32,145 nt of DNA from contig JALHQM010000016.1 of NCBI GenBank assembly GCA_022841965.1, forward strand, positions 7,087 to 39,231. The letters run 5' to 3'. Within the stretch, counting starts at the first letter, position 1. Every line of letters starts with the position of its first letter. Position numbers and translations under genes: made by a program. The stretch comes from Hyphomicrobium sp. Lineage in GTDB: Bacteria > Pseudomonadota > Alphaproteobacteria > Rhizobiales > Hyphomicrobiaceae. Below are positions 16,567 to 23,788 of this stretch, one piece after another. The notes under the pieces are model-generated. The model saw nothing but the letters and a program-made list of their open reading frames with translations, was not told the DNA's origin and did no database searches.

Positions 16567-16581
16567 GAACATAGGAAGAAC
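16567..16581 (-). promoter_or_regulatory. lexA box: LexA-type SOS box upstream of the Cas2/VapD-like gene
   Basis: GAAC-ATAGGAA-GAAC on the plus strand (GTTC-N7-GTTC on the minus strand) exactly matches the alphaproteobacterial LexA direct repeat. It also fits the longer pattern GAACA-N6-GAACA shared with the imuA box in this window. It stands 75 nt before the start codon. An eight-base match is expected about once per 32 kb by chance, so position and the extended match carry the argument. Confidence 0.6.
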
Positions 16582-16697
16582 ATGCCGTGAGTCGCGGGCC
16601 CCGTCCAGCCAAAGTTCAGGTTTTGTTCTTTTCTGATGCGGCGAAATATATTATATCGTAAAAACAATAGGTTGCACGGTTGTATGGTGAGCTTGTA

Positions 16698-17021
16698 TCA
16701 GCCAAACAGGTTCAGTTGGTCCGGCGAGCGAGTCTTGAGCGGGAGCCGCTTATGGAGGCTGGCATCAACATGTCCGGCAAGCTGTGGATAGCGTGTTGAA
16801 AACGCGCCGAGTGCTTTCTCGCGCGCCCGCGGAAATCGCACGCCTTCCCAAATTTCATAGATGCGGCGCGGGTCGCAATCATACCGCGCGATGAGATCCT
16901 TGCGCCGGACGCGCAGCCATTTGGCGATCCAGATCTCGATGGCATCGGTCTCGGTGAGCGGCCGCGTTGTGTTGAACGCGGGCGGGGCAGGCTCAGGACG
17001 ATGATAAAACGGCAGCGGCAT
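16698..17021 (-). CDS. Small putative DNA-binding protein with C-terminal QLNLFG
   Basis: 107 residues from ATG 17021, without a strong ribosome site. I do not recognise the family. Residues 26-70 (DAIEIWIAKWLRVRRKDLIARYDCDPRRIYEIWEG) look like two helices and a turn, with a basic patch, and resemble a resolvase-type helix-turn-helix. The N-terminus is proline-rich. The protein ends SPDQLNLFG, and QLNLF closely matches the sliding-clamp binding pentapeptide (QLxLF), placed at the very C-terminus as in several clamp partners. It is transcribed toward the Cas2/VapD-like gene, with the LexA box between them. A plus-strand gene, hisA, starts about 97 nt upstream in divergent orientation. Clamp binding is a prediction from the peptide alone. 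Confidence 0.65.
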   Translation of the reverse strand: MPLPFYHRPEPAPPAFNTTRPLTETDAIEIWIAKWLRVRRKDLIARYDCDPRRIYEIWEGVRFPRAREKALGAFSTRYPQLAGHVDASLHKRLPLKTRSPDQLNLFG

Positions 17022-17117
17022 CGGATACTCGAACGCTTGACGAACGGAACGGAACGCGATTGATCGCGCTGAACTCCAGCAATCTTATGACCGCACCCCA
17101 TCGGCCGCGAGAAAAAA

Positions 17118-17846
17118 GTGATCCTCTTCCCCGCCATCGACCTCAAAGACGGCCAGTGCGTGCGCTTGAAGCTCGGCGAAATGGACCAAGCAACTGTCTT
17201 CAATGACGATCCCGCCGATCAAGCGGCCCAATTCGAAGCCCAGGGCTTCTCTTATCTCCACGTCGTCGATTTGAACGGCGCGTTCGCCGGCAAACCCGTC
17301 AATGGCGCCGCCGTTGATGCAATCCTCGCCCGCGTGAAGATGCCAGTTCAACTCGGAGGAGGCATCCGCGATCTCGCGACCGTCGAAACCTGGCTCACCA
17401 AAGGCATCCGCCGCGTCATCCTCGGCACCATCGCCGTCCGCGATCCCGCCCTCGTCAGGGAGGCCTGCAAACGCTTCCCCGGTCGCATCGCGGTCGGCAT
17501 CGACGCCAAAGGCGGCAAAGTCGCCGTCGAAGGCTGGGCCGAAACGTCTGAACTCACCGCCATCGACCTCGCCCGCCGCTTCAAAGACGCCGGCGTCTCG
17601 TCCATCATCTATACCGACATCGAACGCGACGGCATCCTGAAGGGCCTAAACCTCCCCGCCACCGCCGAATTGGCCCGCGCAACGTCCATCCCCGTCATTG
17701 CCTCCGGCGGCCTCGCCTCCATCGCCGACGTAAAGGCCCTCATGCAGCCCGAATACCGCCTCCTCGAAGGCGCCATCACCGGCCGCGCCCTCTACGACGG
17801 CCGCATCGACCCCAAGGAAGCCCTCGCCGTCCTGGCGGCTGCGTAG
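17118..17846 (+). CDS. hisA: Phosphoribosylformimino-AICAR ribotide isomerase HisA
   Basis: 242 residues from GTG 17118. The start is set by the family's usual first residues [12 protein letters not shown]; the upstream ATG at 17087 is out of frame. HisA opens the ribose ring of ProFAR to PRFAR, the fourth step of histidine synthesis. The (beta/alpha)8 barrel has the two catalytic aspartates D8 (PAIDLKDG) and D129 (VGIDAKGG), and the phosphate loops QLGGGIR and ASGGLAS. The length is normal. In most alphaproteobacteria hisA lies beside hisH and hisF; here neither neighbour belongs to the his pathway. It appears complete and functional. Confidence 0.96.
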   Translation: MILFPAIDLKDGQCVRLKLGEMDQATVFNDDPADQAAQFEAQGFSYLHVVDLNGAFAGKPVNGAAVDAILARVKMPVQLGGGIRDLATVETWLTKGIRRVILGTIAVRDPALVREACKRFPGRIAVGIDAKGGKVAVEGWAETSELTAIDLARRFKDAGVSSIIYTDIERDGILKGLNLPATAELARATSIPVIASGGLASIADVKALMQPEYRLLEGAITGRALYDGRIDPKEALAVLAAA

Positions 17847-17868
17847 AATGATCGGTCGCTGACAACAC

Positions 17869-18147
17869 TTAGATTTGAGGCGGGGGATCCCCGTCCGCTT
17901 TGCGTAATTCCGGCGGCGGCTCGCTCTTGCCCCCACGCCACCACGTCTTGAAATTCTGCCGCCACAGCCGCACACGCGGAATGTCATAGGCGAGCACGGC
18001 GAGCCCCAGCGGCACCATCCAGAAACCGAGGATCGGAAGAAATCCCAAGAACCCGAAGATGATCAGCAGCACGCCGATCGCCATCCGTGCCGGTGCATAG
18101 TCCGGCAGATCGTAGCTCCAACTTCCAATGCGAATGGTGCGCGCCAA
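17869..18147 (-). CDS. Small two-helix membrane protein, PGPGW-like
   Basis: 92 residues from ATG 18147. Two membrane helices lie at about 20-38 and 42-58, joined by GFLPILGFWMVPLGL. This resembles the PGPGW family of small bacterial membrane proteins (PGPGW then LGL), though the exact motif is degraded. A cytoplasmic basic stretch (RVRLWRQNFKTWWRGGK) and a proline-rich tail follow. Function is unknown. It converges on hisA with about 22 bp between the stop codons and is divergent from the MgtE-like transporter gene. Confidence 0.72.
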   Translation of the reverse strand: MARTIRIGSWSYDLPDYAPARMAIGVLLIIFGFLGFLPILGFWMVPLGLAVLAYDIPRVRLWRQNFKTWWRGGKSEPPPELRKADGDPPPQI

Positions 18148-18293
18148 AGGGTGCTCCTGTCTCGGTCAACGATCACCCGAACATAGGGTCATCGTGGTCA
18201 TTTGGGGAAGTGTTCAAGACGGTAAAGCGCGATCCTTTGTCCCCGGTTCCGGGTAGACTGCCGGTCCCGGCCGCAAGTGAGGACCTTTGAGCC

Positions 18294-19289
18294 ATGGTTG
18301 ATGAGGTGCCCCCCCGCCGCTACGAACTCGAAACCGCCGGCCACCTGGCGCTCAAGCGCGTTCCCATCGTGTCTCAATCAAAGAGCGTCGGTGATGCCCG
18401 GCAACTCATGCGTTCGGCTGATTTCGAAACCGTCGACCTGATCCTTCTGACCGACGCCGCCGGCCGCCTCACCGCATCTGTCGAATTGCGCGCGCTCGTC
18501 GAAAACGATGATTCGACGCCGCTCGCGTCTATCGCCCGTACGGATTGGCCAACCATTCCAGCGGAAATGGATCAGGAGGACGCGGCATCCATCGCCATCC
18601 GCGAAAAAGTCACCGTCCTTCCCGTCGTCAATGAAAATGCCCGTCCGGTCGGCTTGCTTGCCGCGCACACGCTGATTGACGTTTTGGGCCGCGAGCATCG
18701 CGAGGACGTCCACTTGATGGCCGGCATTTTGCGAGAGAGGGAGGGTGCGCGTCACGCACTCGAAGATCCACCACTGAGCCGCGTTGCACGCCGTCTGCCC
18801 TGGCTGTTGGCCGGCCTCGCATTGAGCTCGGCCGCGACCGGCGTTATGGCGACCTTTGAAAAGACCCTGCAATCAAATGTTATGATCGCATTCTTTATTC
18901 CTGCCATTGTCTACTTGGCTGATGCTGTCGGCACCCAGACCGAAGCCATCGCAGTCCGTGGCTTGGCCACGCGCAGTCAGCCGCTGATCGCGCTGCTCTG
19001 GTCCGAGGTGCTCACCGGCGCCATCATCGGCCTCATCCTTGGCGTGCTCGCCTTCGCCGGCGTCTGGATTGTCTTCGGATCCATCTCTGTGGCAACCGGT
19101 GTAGGCGTATCGTTGTTTGCCGCCGGAGCCATCGCCAGCGGGATCGGATTGATGTTCCCCTGGGTCCTGGGACGCATCGGCCTTGATCCGGCGTTCGGCG
19201 CAGGTCCCGTCGCCACCATCGTCCAGGATGTCTTCACGATCATGATCTACTTCATCGTCATGACGAAAGTGATTGGATTGACGGCCTGA
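18294..19289 (+). CDS. MgtE-type divalent cation transporter lacking the N domain
   Basis: 331 residues from ATG 18294. Two CBS-like repeats occupy about 22-130 (LKRVPIVSQSKSVGDARQLM, then IREKVTVLPVVNENARPVGLL). The MgtE membrane domain occupies about 165-330, with five helices. It contains YLADAVGTQTEAIAVRGL and LDPAFGAGPVATIVQDV; the latter is the family's ion-pathway loop. Classic MgtE is about 450 residues and has an N-terminal helical domain before the CBS pair, which is absent here. Mg is the usual substrate, though related carriers move Co, Zn or Ni, so the metal is not settled. It stands alone, with ubiE converging 48 bp beyond its stop. Confidence 0.88.
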   Translation: MVDEVPPRRYELETAGHLALKRVPIVSQSKSVGDARQLMRSADFETVDLILLTDAAGRLTASVELRALVENDDSTPLASIARTDWPTIPAEMDQEDAASIAIREKVTVLPVVNENARPVGLLAAHTLIDVLGREHREDVHLMAGILREREGARHALEDPPLSRVARRLPWLLAGLALSSAATGVMATFEKTLQSNVMIAFFIPAIVYLADAVGTQTEAIAVRGLATRSQPLIALLWSEVLTGAIIGLILGVLAFAGVWIVFGSISVATGVGVSLFAAGAIASGIGLMFPWVLGRIGLDPAFGAGPVATIVQDVFTIMIYFIVMTKVIGLTA

Positions 19290-19337
19290 CGGACAGGAAG
19301 CGCCCCATTCGCAGATATCGCCGACAGAAAGCCGGCG

Positions 19338-20114
19338 CTAAATCTTCCATCCCGAATGGATCGCCGCCACCCCGCCGGTCAAGTTCCGGTAGCTCACGTT
19401 CCCGAATCCGGCCTCGCGGATCATCTGCGCAAAGGCCTCCTGCTTAGGAAACTTGCGGATCGATTCCACGAGATATTGATACGGCTGCGCGTCCCCTGCC
19501 GTCAGCTTTCCAAGCCGCGGAATGACCTCGAACGAATGGAAATCATAGATCCGGTCGAGGATCGGAACCTGCACGTCGGAGAACTCCAGGCACAAGAAGT
19601 GCCCGCCGGTTTTCAAAACACGAAACGCTTCCTTCAGTGCAACATCGATATGCGTCACGTTCCGGATGCCAAACGAGATCGTGTAGGCATCAAACGTCTT
19701 CTGATCAAAAGGCAGCTGCTCGGCGTTCCCCTCGATCAGCGTGATGCGGTTCGCATAGCCCGCGTCCGCCACGCGCTGCCGTCCCACATCCAGCATCTCC
19801 GGACTGATGTCGCAGATCACCGCGCTCGTATTGGGCCCACCGGCCGCCAGCGCCCGCATCGCGATATCGCCCGTGCCACCCGCCACATCGAGCAGCCGGA
19901 ATGCCGCTTCGCCCCTTGGCGGATTGAGCATCGAGACGAAGTCGGATTTCCAAAGCCTGTGCAGCCCGCCCGACATCAGATCGTTCATGAGGTCGTAACG
20001 TTCCGCGACCTTCGAGAAGACGTCATTCACGAGGCCCTGACGCTCCTCTTCGCGCACGGTGCGGAAGCCGAACGAGGTGCTGGTATCAGTCGAATTGGGA
20101 TTGGATGTGCTCAT
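19338..20114 (-). CDS. ubiE: Bifunctional demethylmenaquinone/2-methoxy-6-polyprenyl-1,4-benzoquinol methylase UbiE
   Basis: 258 residues from ATG 20114. The open frame runs 27 codons further but into the thiO-like gene, and the family length is about 250. It is the SAM-dependent C-methylase of ubiquinone (and, where present, menaquinone) synthesis. The SAM loop [10 protein letters not shown] is at 74-83. Further family motifs are [11 protein letters not shown] (about 147-157), the LEFSDVQ segment (about 176-182) and the C-terminal [12 protein letters not shown]. It is last in an apparent ggt-thiO-ubiE operon, 49 bp after the thiO-like gene. Grouping with those genes is unusual, since ubiE more often lies beside ubiB and mutM in this class. 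Confidence 0.95.
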   Translation of the reverse strand: MSTSNPNSTDTSTSFGFRTVREEERQGLVNDVFSKVAERYDLMNDLMSGGLHRLWKSDFVSMLNPPRGEAAFRLLDVAGGTGDIAMRALAAGGPNTSAVICDISPEMLDVGRQRVADAGYANRITLIEGNAEQLPFDQKTFDAYTISFGIRNVTHIDVALKEAFRVLKTGGHFLCLEFSDVQVPILDRIYDFHSFEVIPRLGKLTAGDAQPYQYLVESIRKFPKQEAFAQMIREAGFGNVSYRNLTGGVAAIHSGWKI

Positions 20115-20163
20115 GCGCAAAACATACGCGGCATCACGCGCCATCGCCAGTGGGCAATTGCGA

Positions 20164-21159
20164 TCAGTGTTCCAGCAACCGGTGCCCCGTCCCACTCTGG
20201 AGGAAATCCGCCACCGCCTGCGCCAGCACCGGCGCCAGCAGAAACCCGTGCCGATACGCTCCGTTCACCATGATGCTGGCCCCGCCATCCACCACCCGGG
20301 CGCGCGGAACGTTGTCGGGGAACGCCGGCCGCACGCCCGCGCTCAGTTCCAAGATCTCCGCCTCCCCGAACGCCGGATGCAGCGTGTAGGCGGCCCCCAT
20401 CAATTCCAGCGCCGACCGCACGGACACCGGTCCTGCGTCCTCGCTCTCGATCATCGTCGCGCCGACCAGATAGCGGTTCTCGCCCCACGGCACGACGTAG
20501 AGCGGATGCCGGGGATGGAGCAGCCGGATCGGCCGCGAGAACCGCACATCCGCCGTGCGGATCAACAGCCGCTCGCCACGCACCCCCCGCAGATCCGGCA
20601 GCCGGTGCCGCGACCCCAGACCTCGGCAATCAATGATAATCGTTTCGCGATCGCTCTCCTCCAGCGCCCGCCCGAAATGCAAATCGACTCCCGCCTCCTG
20701 GCAAGCCGTCAACAAGAAGGCCAGCGCATGGGGCGTCGCCACATGCGCTTCGTCCGCAAAAAACAGTGCGCTTGCAAAGCGATCCGCAAGATCGGGCTCG
20801 ACACCCGCCAGCGCCGCGCGATCGAGCCTCTGGTGATGGGCGGTCAGCTTGGCAAAGCGCACCATATCCGGCTGGTCGCGCGGCACGGCCACCACGAGAC
20901 TACCGTTATTGACGACATCGGGATAAACCGCGCGCCACAGCACCAAGCCTTCGGCACCAAAATCGCGCACGAGCGGCGGCGCCGATTCCGCCTCCACCCA
21001 AGGTGCGAGCATCGCCCCCGCATGCCGGCTTGCACTGCTGGAAAGCGGTTCAACTTCGCGGTCAACCAGCATCACGCTGAACCCGCGCCGCGCCAGCGTC
21101 AACGCCTGCCACAACCCGATGATCCCTGCCCCCGCGACTGTGATGCGTCGGCGCGTCAT
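20164..21159 (-). CDS. thiO: FAD-dependent amino-acid oxidase, probable glycine oxidase ThiO
   Basis: 331 residues from ATG 21159, chosen because GGAG lies ten bases upstream and the FAD-binding strand starts at once ([12 protein letters not shown], residues 4-15). It belongs to the DAO family. ThiO oxidises glycine to iminoglyoxylate for thiazole synthesis. Motifs are GxGxxG at 10-15, [11 protein letters not shown] (about 40-50), the substrate-domain [14 protein letters not shown] segment and the C-terminal [16 protein letters not shown], whose R and G residues are typical of ThiO. No thi genes are in this window, so a more general D-amino-acid or sarcosine oxidase role is possible. It starts four bases after the ggt stop, so translation is coupled. 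Confidence 0.82.
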   Translation of the reverse strand: MTRRRITVAGAGIIGLWQALTLARRGFSVMLVDREVEPLSSSASRHAGAMLAPWVEAESAPPLVRDFGAEGLVLWRAVYPDVVNNGSLVVAVPRDQPDMVRFAKLTAHHQRLDRAALAGVEPDLADRFASALFFADEAHVATPHALAFLLTACQEAGVDLHFGRALEESDRETIIIDCRGLGSRHRLPDLRGVRGERLLIRTADVRFSRPIRLLHPRHPLYVVPWGENRYLVGATMIESEDAGPVSVRSALELMGAAYTLHPAFGEAEILELSAGVRPAFPDNVPRARVVDGGASIMVNGAYRHGFLLAPVLAQAVADFLQSGTGHRLLEH

Positions 21160-21163
21160 GGTC

Positions 21164-22954
21164 TTAATCTCCAAGGGCCGCACCCTCGCGGCGCGGATCG
21201 CTGGCACCTTCCAGGGTGCCACCGCGCACGGCAAGGATGTTGAGACCCGAGTTCATGAGATCGGCATGGACGGCATGCCCATAACCTCTCAAACGCAATC
21301 CCGTCATGATCGACTGCCAGTCCGTTTCAATATCTGCACCCTCACCCATGCTGCCGAAATTCATCAGTGACGACGCCTGATACGCATCGAGCTTCCAGTC
21401 CATCAACGCAACAAGTGCCTTAGTGACGAACAGTATGATCCGCCCGCCGCCCGGCGAGCCCAAGACAGCAAACACATCGCCTTTGTCGTCAAACACAATT
21501 GTCGGCGACATCGTGCTACGCGGACGCTTTCCGCCCTCCACCCGATTGGCGATCACCTGTCCGTCAGCATCGATGGGCAGGAACGAAAAATCCGTCAATT
21601 CGTTGTTGAGCAGAAATCCGGCCGCCATCACGCCCGACCCGAACACGCCCTCAATCGTTGTCGTCATCGCCACCGCATTGCCATCCGCATCAATCACGGA
21701 GACATGGCTGGTGCCCGTCGTCTCCAACGTCGCGTCAGTCCCGAACGCGCGCTTGGCCACCCCCGGCGGCAATCCCGGTGGCGGTGGCGGCATAGCTTTC
21801 GCAGGATCGATAAGTTTGCGCCGCTCAGCGAGATACGCCGGATCGATGAGACCAGACGGCACCGGCACGAACGCCGGGTCCGCCAGATACCGCCCACGAT
21901 CCGCATACGCGAGTTTCTGCGCCTCCAAGATGAGATGCACGCCGTGCGCGGGCAATCTCCCATCGGTCACGCGCCCGAGATCGAACGGCTCGATGAGGTG
22001 CAGAATTTGCGCAATCGCGGTGCCCCCGGACGACGGCGGCCCCATCCCGCACACCCGATAGACGCGATAGGGCGCGCACACTGCTTGCCGCTCGATCACG
22101 GCATAGCCGGCAAGGTCCGCGACCGTCAGATCGCCGGCAACGTTCGGCGCCCGCGCCACGGCACGCAGCACTGCCTCTGCCACGTCGCCTGCATAGAACC
22201 CGTCCGGTCCCCTCTCCGCAATCGCCCGCAGTGTCGAAGCATAGGCCGCGTTTTTGACGATCGTTCCCGCCGCGAGCGGCGAACCGCCATTGTCGAAAAA
22301 GTACGCGCGCGCGGTTTCGTCGAACGCATCGATCCCCGTCAGCCGCAACAACAAATGCAGTCGCGGAGTAACCGTGAACCCCCCCTCCGCCAACCGGATC
22401 GCCGGCTCGAACAGCCGCGCCCACGGCAGCTTGCCGTGTTTGTCATGGGCAGCCTTCAACAGCCGCACGAGCCCTGGCGTCCCGATGCTCAACCCCGACC
22501 GCACAGCCGTCTCGAACGGCATCGGCCTGCCGTCTTTCAAGAAACGGTCCGGCTTCGCCGTCGCGGGCGCTGTTTCGCGTCCGTCATAGGCCACGAGCGA
22601 TTTCGCAGCCTTGTCCCAATGCAACAGAAACGCGCCCCCGCCGAGCCCCGAAGACTGCGGCTCCACCAGCCCCAGAACAAGCTGCGCCGCGATCGCCGCA
22701 TCAACGGCCGATCCACCCGCGCGCAACATGTCGCGTCCAGCTTCCGATGCCGGTCGGCTCGATGTCGTCACCATGAAAGTCTTAGCCCGCGCGAGGCTGC
22801 CCTCGGTGCGCGTCGTCGTCGCCTCCGGCTCAAACAGCTGGCGCTGGGCAAGCGTCCCAGTCGCCGACAGCGTTTGCCAAGCAAAGAGTGCCGCCACCAG
22901 AAAGAGACGTCGATTCCATGTCGAGTGACTACGTGCAGTCGTGCGAAACATCAT
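21164..22954 (-). CDS. ggt: Gamma-glutamyltransferase (periplasmic)
   Basis: 596 residues from ATG 22954. A frame open to 23059 must be rejected as the start: an intrinsic terminator of the gene upstream lies inside it at 23018-23044. A signal sequence follows (NRRLFLVAALFAWQTLSATG). The precursor self-cleaves before the catalytic threonine, T415, in ETTGTSHVSVIDADGNAV. It breaks the gamma-glutamyl bond of glutathione and related peptides in the periplasm. Other motifs are GLGGGAFLLHW, GPPSSGGTAIAQ and, near the C-terminus, RPRSTMSPTIVF and GSPGGGRI. It heads the apparent operon with thiO and ubiE. Confidence 0.94.
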   Translation of the reverse strand: MMFRTTARSHSTWNRRLFLVAALFAWQTLSATGTLAQRQLFEPEATTTRTEGSLARAKTFMVTTSSRPASEAGRDMLRAGGSAVDAAIAAQLVLGLVEPQSSGLGGGAFLLHWDKAAKSLVAYDGRETAPATAKPDRFLKDGRPMPFETAVRSGLSIGTPGLVRLLKAAHDKHGKLPWARLFEPAIRLAEGGFTVTPRLHLLLRLTGIDAFDETARAYFFDNGGSPLAAGTIVKNAAYASTLRAIAERGPDGFYAGDVAEAVLRAVARAPNVAGDLTVADLAGYAVIERQAVCAPYRVYRVCGMGPPSSGGTAIAQILHLIEPFDLGRVTDGRLPAHGVHLILEAQKLAYADRGRYLADPAFVPVPSGLIDPAYLAERRKLIDPAKAMPPPPPGLPPGVAKRAFGTDATLETTGTSHVSVIDADGNAVAMTTTIEGVFGSGVMAAGFLLNNELTDFSFLPIDADGQVIANRVEGGKRPRSTMSPTIVFDDKGDVFAVLGSPGGGRIILFVTKALVALMDWKLDAYQASSLMNFGSMGEGADIETDWQSIMTGLRLRGYGHAVHADLMNSGLNILAVRGGTLEGASDPRREGAALGD

Positions 22955-23005
22955 CAGGGGCGGTTGCCTTAAAAACCAAGGAGCCGCAACCCTACGCGCC
23001 ATCCG

Positions 23006-23044
23006 CAAAAAGAAAAAGGGCAGACGCCCCTGCGGCGTCTGCCC
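23006..23044 (-). terminator. Strong intrinsic terminator of the secreted C2-like gene
   Basis: An 11-bp perfect stem GGGCAGACGCC / GGCGTCTGCCC (23018-23028 and 23034-23044) has a 5-nt loop. On the minus strand it is followed by TTTTTCTTTTT. It lies 30 nt past the stop of the C2-like gene and separates it from ggt. Confidence 0.93.
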
Positions 23045-23074
23045 TGTCTCAAATCTCAAAAATCGCGTCTAAAA

Positions 23075-23572
23075 TTACTTCTTCACCGTCACGACGAAGG
23101 TCACTTCAGCGGCCTTCTTTTCCTTGCCCGCGCGCGAGATCGTGGCGCCGGTCTTGTACGTCTGCGAGAAGCCTTCGACCTTGCGCGTCTTGGTGTTCAC
23201 CGTGAAGTCGAGATCGCGCTTGTTGTCGACGCGGTTGATGTCGATGGGATCGTCGACGCTGACGTCCTTGTCGAGCACGGCAAGGTTCACCTTCACGACG
23301 CCAGCCTTCACCTTCTTGGAGATGACCCAGTTCGGCGTGATCGAGGTTTCCTGCTTCACCCGCGGCGTCGTCACGCTCTCGCCGTTGATTGTCACCTTGG
23401 CGTAGAAGTCGCCCTTCGAAAAGGCGTCCGGCTGATCGAGCGCACGCACGCGCGTGATCTTGATGATCAACTCCGGATCCTTCGCGGCGGCTGTCGTGGC
23501 CGTCGCGCCGAGAACGAAGGTCGAAAGGGGGAAGGCAGCAAGCGCACAGGCAAGGGCGCGGAACTTGGACAT
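23075..23572 (-). CDS. Secreted protein with a C2-like beta domain
   Basis: 165 residues from ATG 23572, chosen because GGAGAG lies seven bases upstream; the frame extends further but without a site. A signal peptide ends near residue 30 (TTAAA-KDPEL). The mature part starts LIIKITRVRALDQPDAFSKGDFYAKVTINGES, the opening strands of a C2-type beta sandwich (a hydrophobic strand, then GDFYAKVTI). Acidic loops at about 100-120 (DKDVSVDDPIDIN) could bind calcium. The C-terminus, AAEVTFVVTVKK, is the last strand. C2 domains bind calcium and sometimes lipids, and a periplasmic one is less usual. Function is unknown. It is single-gene, between dnaE2 (same strand, 216 bp upstream) and its own terminator. 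Confidence 0.78.
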   Translation of the reverse strand: MSKFRALACALAAFPLSTFVLGATATTAAAKDPELIIKITRVRALDQPDAFSKGDFYAKVTINGESVTTPRVKQETSITPNWVISKKVKAGVVKVNLAVLDKDVSVDDPIDINRVDNKRDLDFTVNTKTRKVEGFSQTYKTGATISRAGKEKKAAEVTFVVTVKK

Positions 23573-23788
23573 GGACACTCTCCAAACAATGACAAAACGC
23601 GAGATCACACCGCACGGGTACGCCACCCTGGATGGGGCCGCGCTGCCTGGAGTGTCGATCGTCCGGGAACGCTAGCAGGAAGCAGCACACCTGTGACGAA
23701 CCGAGCCGCAATCGCGGCGCGATCCTCGACCAAGCGTTGCCTTTCTGTGACAGGGGTTCTCTCCCGCATCAGAAATTTTCCAACGGTA

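Noticed and set aside
20059-21243. 394-codon plus-strand frame opposite ubiE and thiO
   Set aside because: Arg/His/Gln-rich antisense translation without domain content; the minus-strand genes are clear.
21704-22972. 422-codon plus-strand frame opposite ggt
   Set aside because: Arg/Pro-rich antisense product; the gamma-glutamyltransferase motifs on the minus strand are complete.
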